7,383 bases of DNA from positions 1-7,383 of the forward strand of contig JALOBF010000074.1 of NCBI GenBank assembly GCA_023228385.1, read 5' to 3'. A program made the translations under genes and the position numbers. The notes beneath the pieces are model-generated. The model made no database searches and was not told where the DNA came from. It saw only the letters and a list, made by a program, of their open reading frames with translations. Shown one piece after another: positions 6,901 through 7,383 of the stretch (its first letter is position 1; every line of letters starts with the position of its first letter). Source of the DNA: Bacilli bacterium. GTDB taxonomy: Bacteria > Bacillota_I > Bacilli_A > ML615J-28 > CAG-698.

Positions 6901-7383
6901 CAGCACAAACCATAAAGATATGGGTATCGCTGACATTCGAGAATTTATTGTTGATATATTTGTAATTATGAAGCCAGGTATAAAGGGGATAGAGGCTGAT
7001 AAAGCCCGGGACAGCAACACTGGCACTATCGCTGCCGGACGATAGATGAGCGGTTTCTTTCCATTCGATTGTCGCTTTAGCGGTATCATAAACATAATTG
7101 TTTTCGAAAAGGAAATTCGCAAACCCGGCGGAAATCGTAGCGCTGTAGCTCTTAATCCGCGCGGCGCCGGTAAACGAAAAGCCTTTAATCGAAATATTGC
7201 TGGCATTTACCGCCCAAACATTAGTGATTGTTGTGGCGGTTTCCGATTCCGCTTTAAAAACGGCATCGTTTTCGGTCGGATCGGAAGCGGCATTTAAAGT
7301 TTTAAGCGTAATTGCCTTATCGACAACTACAGCCTCATCATAAACACCGGGTAAAACAATTATAATTGATCCGGCGGGCGCCG
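3938..7383 (-). CDS. Large modular right-handed beta-helix secreted/surface protein, N-terminus outside the window
   Basis: The frame is open from the window edge to the TAG at 3940-3938: 1147 complete codons, start not seen. The ATG at 6913 is internal, because the frame continues upstream for 156 codons with the same kind of sequence. The protein is built from rungs of about 20-25 residues with the N-x-F/N-N-x-F pattern of pectate-lyase-like/NosD-type parallel beta-helices, for example ITIEDNVFENL, IKFNNFENC, LILKDNIFTNIG, IVIKNNIF, LTIENNLFDNI. Three related modules each begin near a PG-x-Y block: VLPGVYDEAV, VMPGVYSGDI and LLPGEYNKTI. Modules close with FYG or NYWG; the last, NAKFNYWGSEAPDSN, is the usual C-cap of such helices. 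There is no LPXTG motif or hydrophobic tail, so anchoring, if any, must be at the missing N-terminus. No catalytic site was recognised; adhesion or polysaccharide binding is a guess. Seven cysteines occur after the internal Met. Confidence 0.88.
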   Translation of the reverse strand, partial: APAGSIIIVLPGVYDEAVVVDKAITLKTLNAASDPTENDAVFKAESETATTITNVWAVNASNISIKGFSFTGAARIKSYSATISAGFANFLFENNYVYDTAKATIEWKETAHLSSGSDSASVAVPGFISLYPLYTWLHNYKYINNKFSNVSDTHIFMVCAAGATFKGNVFSGGDRDAIRFEYAATYGNITIEDNVFENLNYNGIYFRSYVGSAWVTALNANIYNNSFKNIGAAAATYTATSTRIGAISTRGYGETQDAYFNIKFNNFENCANYISLRDNVTDYATWSEKGKTWAAVIEYNAFIDSEAVSYYFANLLNASDSETTNTGNVVLNHNFYGTSAEAKATISEAQFGYYRKDDSNLVVYDTLAALDAAIAALDQGYEIANNILVDETLAEAEAGAEIIVNNLKYIVGTNAFATLPAAMAVAEDNATIIVMPGVYSGDISVTKDNVSILGPNANVDPNKKTRGDEALIDGKITLGTGIKNFTVNGFSYKFVLNEKLITGEAAGLIDGFKFLYNIVDARGTAYDGGTGFIQFKQTSAENGIKNFTIAYNNFSGFTSDRIIRLAYIENLEIYSNVFADATTDAIRIRDNSGGLTGKLILKDNIFTNIGQFAVFVGPYNASEIIVKNNLFDNCGSVYGGGALSFRDCVVRAEGTYIEISGNIFNGSDATDIRFDHKATEQDDLEIVVFANEFRVPGMTYYNNNNADAAVKTVFYGNTLLGEAGELLDPTLLAAQIKNAKIGLEAPTIYVDQTKTDLEAGAEVTLEHIEETLIFGTNLFNDVDAAVAVLQPGGTLFLLPGEYNKTIKVGVSHVTITTLNGELNPNDETAVRYAEAISREDFYILPSTKNITFKGLEFKHYSQLFIQNNTENIVIKNNIFREDYFNVNRPAIDINGMLAWTGTYAKMVKYLTIENNLFDNIHTRESAAAGNHTVRGIGLMYTENLIIRNNVMDGFGENYFYGLYGKTVIENNEFLGCRYRSLNLVNVMDDIDIMNNKFSMTAAAGKPTRVINLWYSGDWYNGTATDGSLDFYRDGIVVNIKFNDVVVDSNTVCIFELDPSVSAVDGTYVYKYNYHINCNYNSVTGELGEESVLVYTDKNKLNAKFNYWGSEAPDSNRFKYGSELSKNIDYSEFFASKEALTEAIGNLE
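3941..7383 (-). repeat. Three diverged beta-helix modules within the large secreted protein
   Basis: Module 1 covers about 7383-6240 (incomplete), module 2 about 6229-5150 and module 3 about 5149-3941. Modules 2 and 3 begin alike: ILVDETLAEAEAGAE and IYVDQTKTDLEAGAE, then GTNAFATLPAAMAV and GTNLFNDVDAAVAV, then the PG-x-Y block, then NVDPN and ELNPND, then the first rung. Module 1 shares the PG-x-Y block and later SDPTEND. The PG-x-Y prolines are about 425 and 363 residues apart, so modules differ in rung number. Similarity is clear in protein but not in DNA, indicating old duplication. Confidence 0.7.

Noticed and set aside
6541..7206. Minus-strand 221-codon reading frame in another frame
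   Set aside because: It overlaps the beta-helix gene on the same strand in a different frame, has irregular proline/arginine-rich composition and no family resemblance. It is a shadow of the real gene.
3938..7383. CRISPR array or tandem DNA repeats in the large gene
   Set aside because: Recurring motifs such as N-N-x-F rungs are protein-level only. The DNA copies differ, have uneven spacing and stay in frame.
1..7383. Mycoplasma-type code (UGA read as tryptophan)
   Set aside because: TGA ends both the AGCS and radical SAM genes at the expected lengths, and tryptophans in all genes are TGG.
1..7383. Mobile element, prophage or defence system
   Set aside because: No transposase, integrase, attachment repeats or defence-related domains were found. 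The genes are housekeeping or surface types.

Overview
The window looks like chromosome from a low-GC, Gram-positive-type bacterium. Shine-Dalgarno sites are strong (AGGAGG, AGGAG), promoters are of the TTGACA/TATAAT type, and intergenic DNA is very AT-rich. Two genes end in TGA and tryptophan is written TGG, so the standard bacterial code applies and this is not a code-4 Mycoplasma. Compact layout, a signal-peptide phosphoesterase and a very large secreted beta-helix protein without a visible wall-sorting signal would suit a Bacilli/Erysipelotrichia or Acholeplasma/RF39-like lineage. That placement is inference only.

Layout: (1) 1-207, minus: the first 69 codons of a secreted protein, probably a purple-acid-phosphatase-like metallophosphoesterase, divergent from psuG. 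(2) 316-1248, plus: psuG, pseudouridine-5'-phosphate glycosidase with all expected catalytic residues, ending inside a hairpin terminator. (3) 1288-1460, minus: a gene-free interval that appears to encode a structured non-coding RNA. It has a full-consensus promoter (TTGACA, 17 bp, TATAAT) lying inside the end of the next gene, an 11-bp closing helix and internal hairpins, and it can use the psuG terminator from the other side. (4) 1474-2781, minus: an alanine/glycine:cation symporter family (AGCS) transporter. (5) 2944-3888, plus: a YhcC/YtqA-type (TIGR01212) radical SAM protein, also ending inside its own terminator. (6) 3938 to beyond 7383, minus: at least 1147 codons of a modular right-handed beta-helix surface or secreted protein with three related modules; its N-terminus lies outside the window.

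The genes do not form one pathway. psuG is nucleoside salvage/catabolism, the AGCS protein is amino-acid uptake, the radical SAM protein is an uncharacterised housekeeping enzyme, and the two end genes are exported. Every complete gene appears to be its own transcription unit, arranged divergently or convergently with shared hairpin terminators. The item most worth following is the unassigned RNA at 1288-1460.
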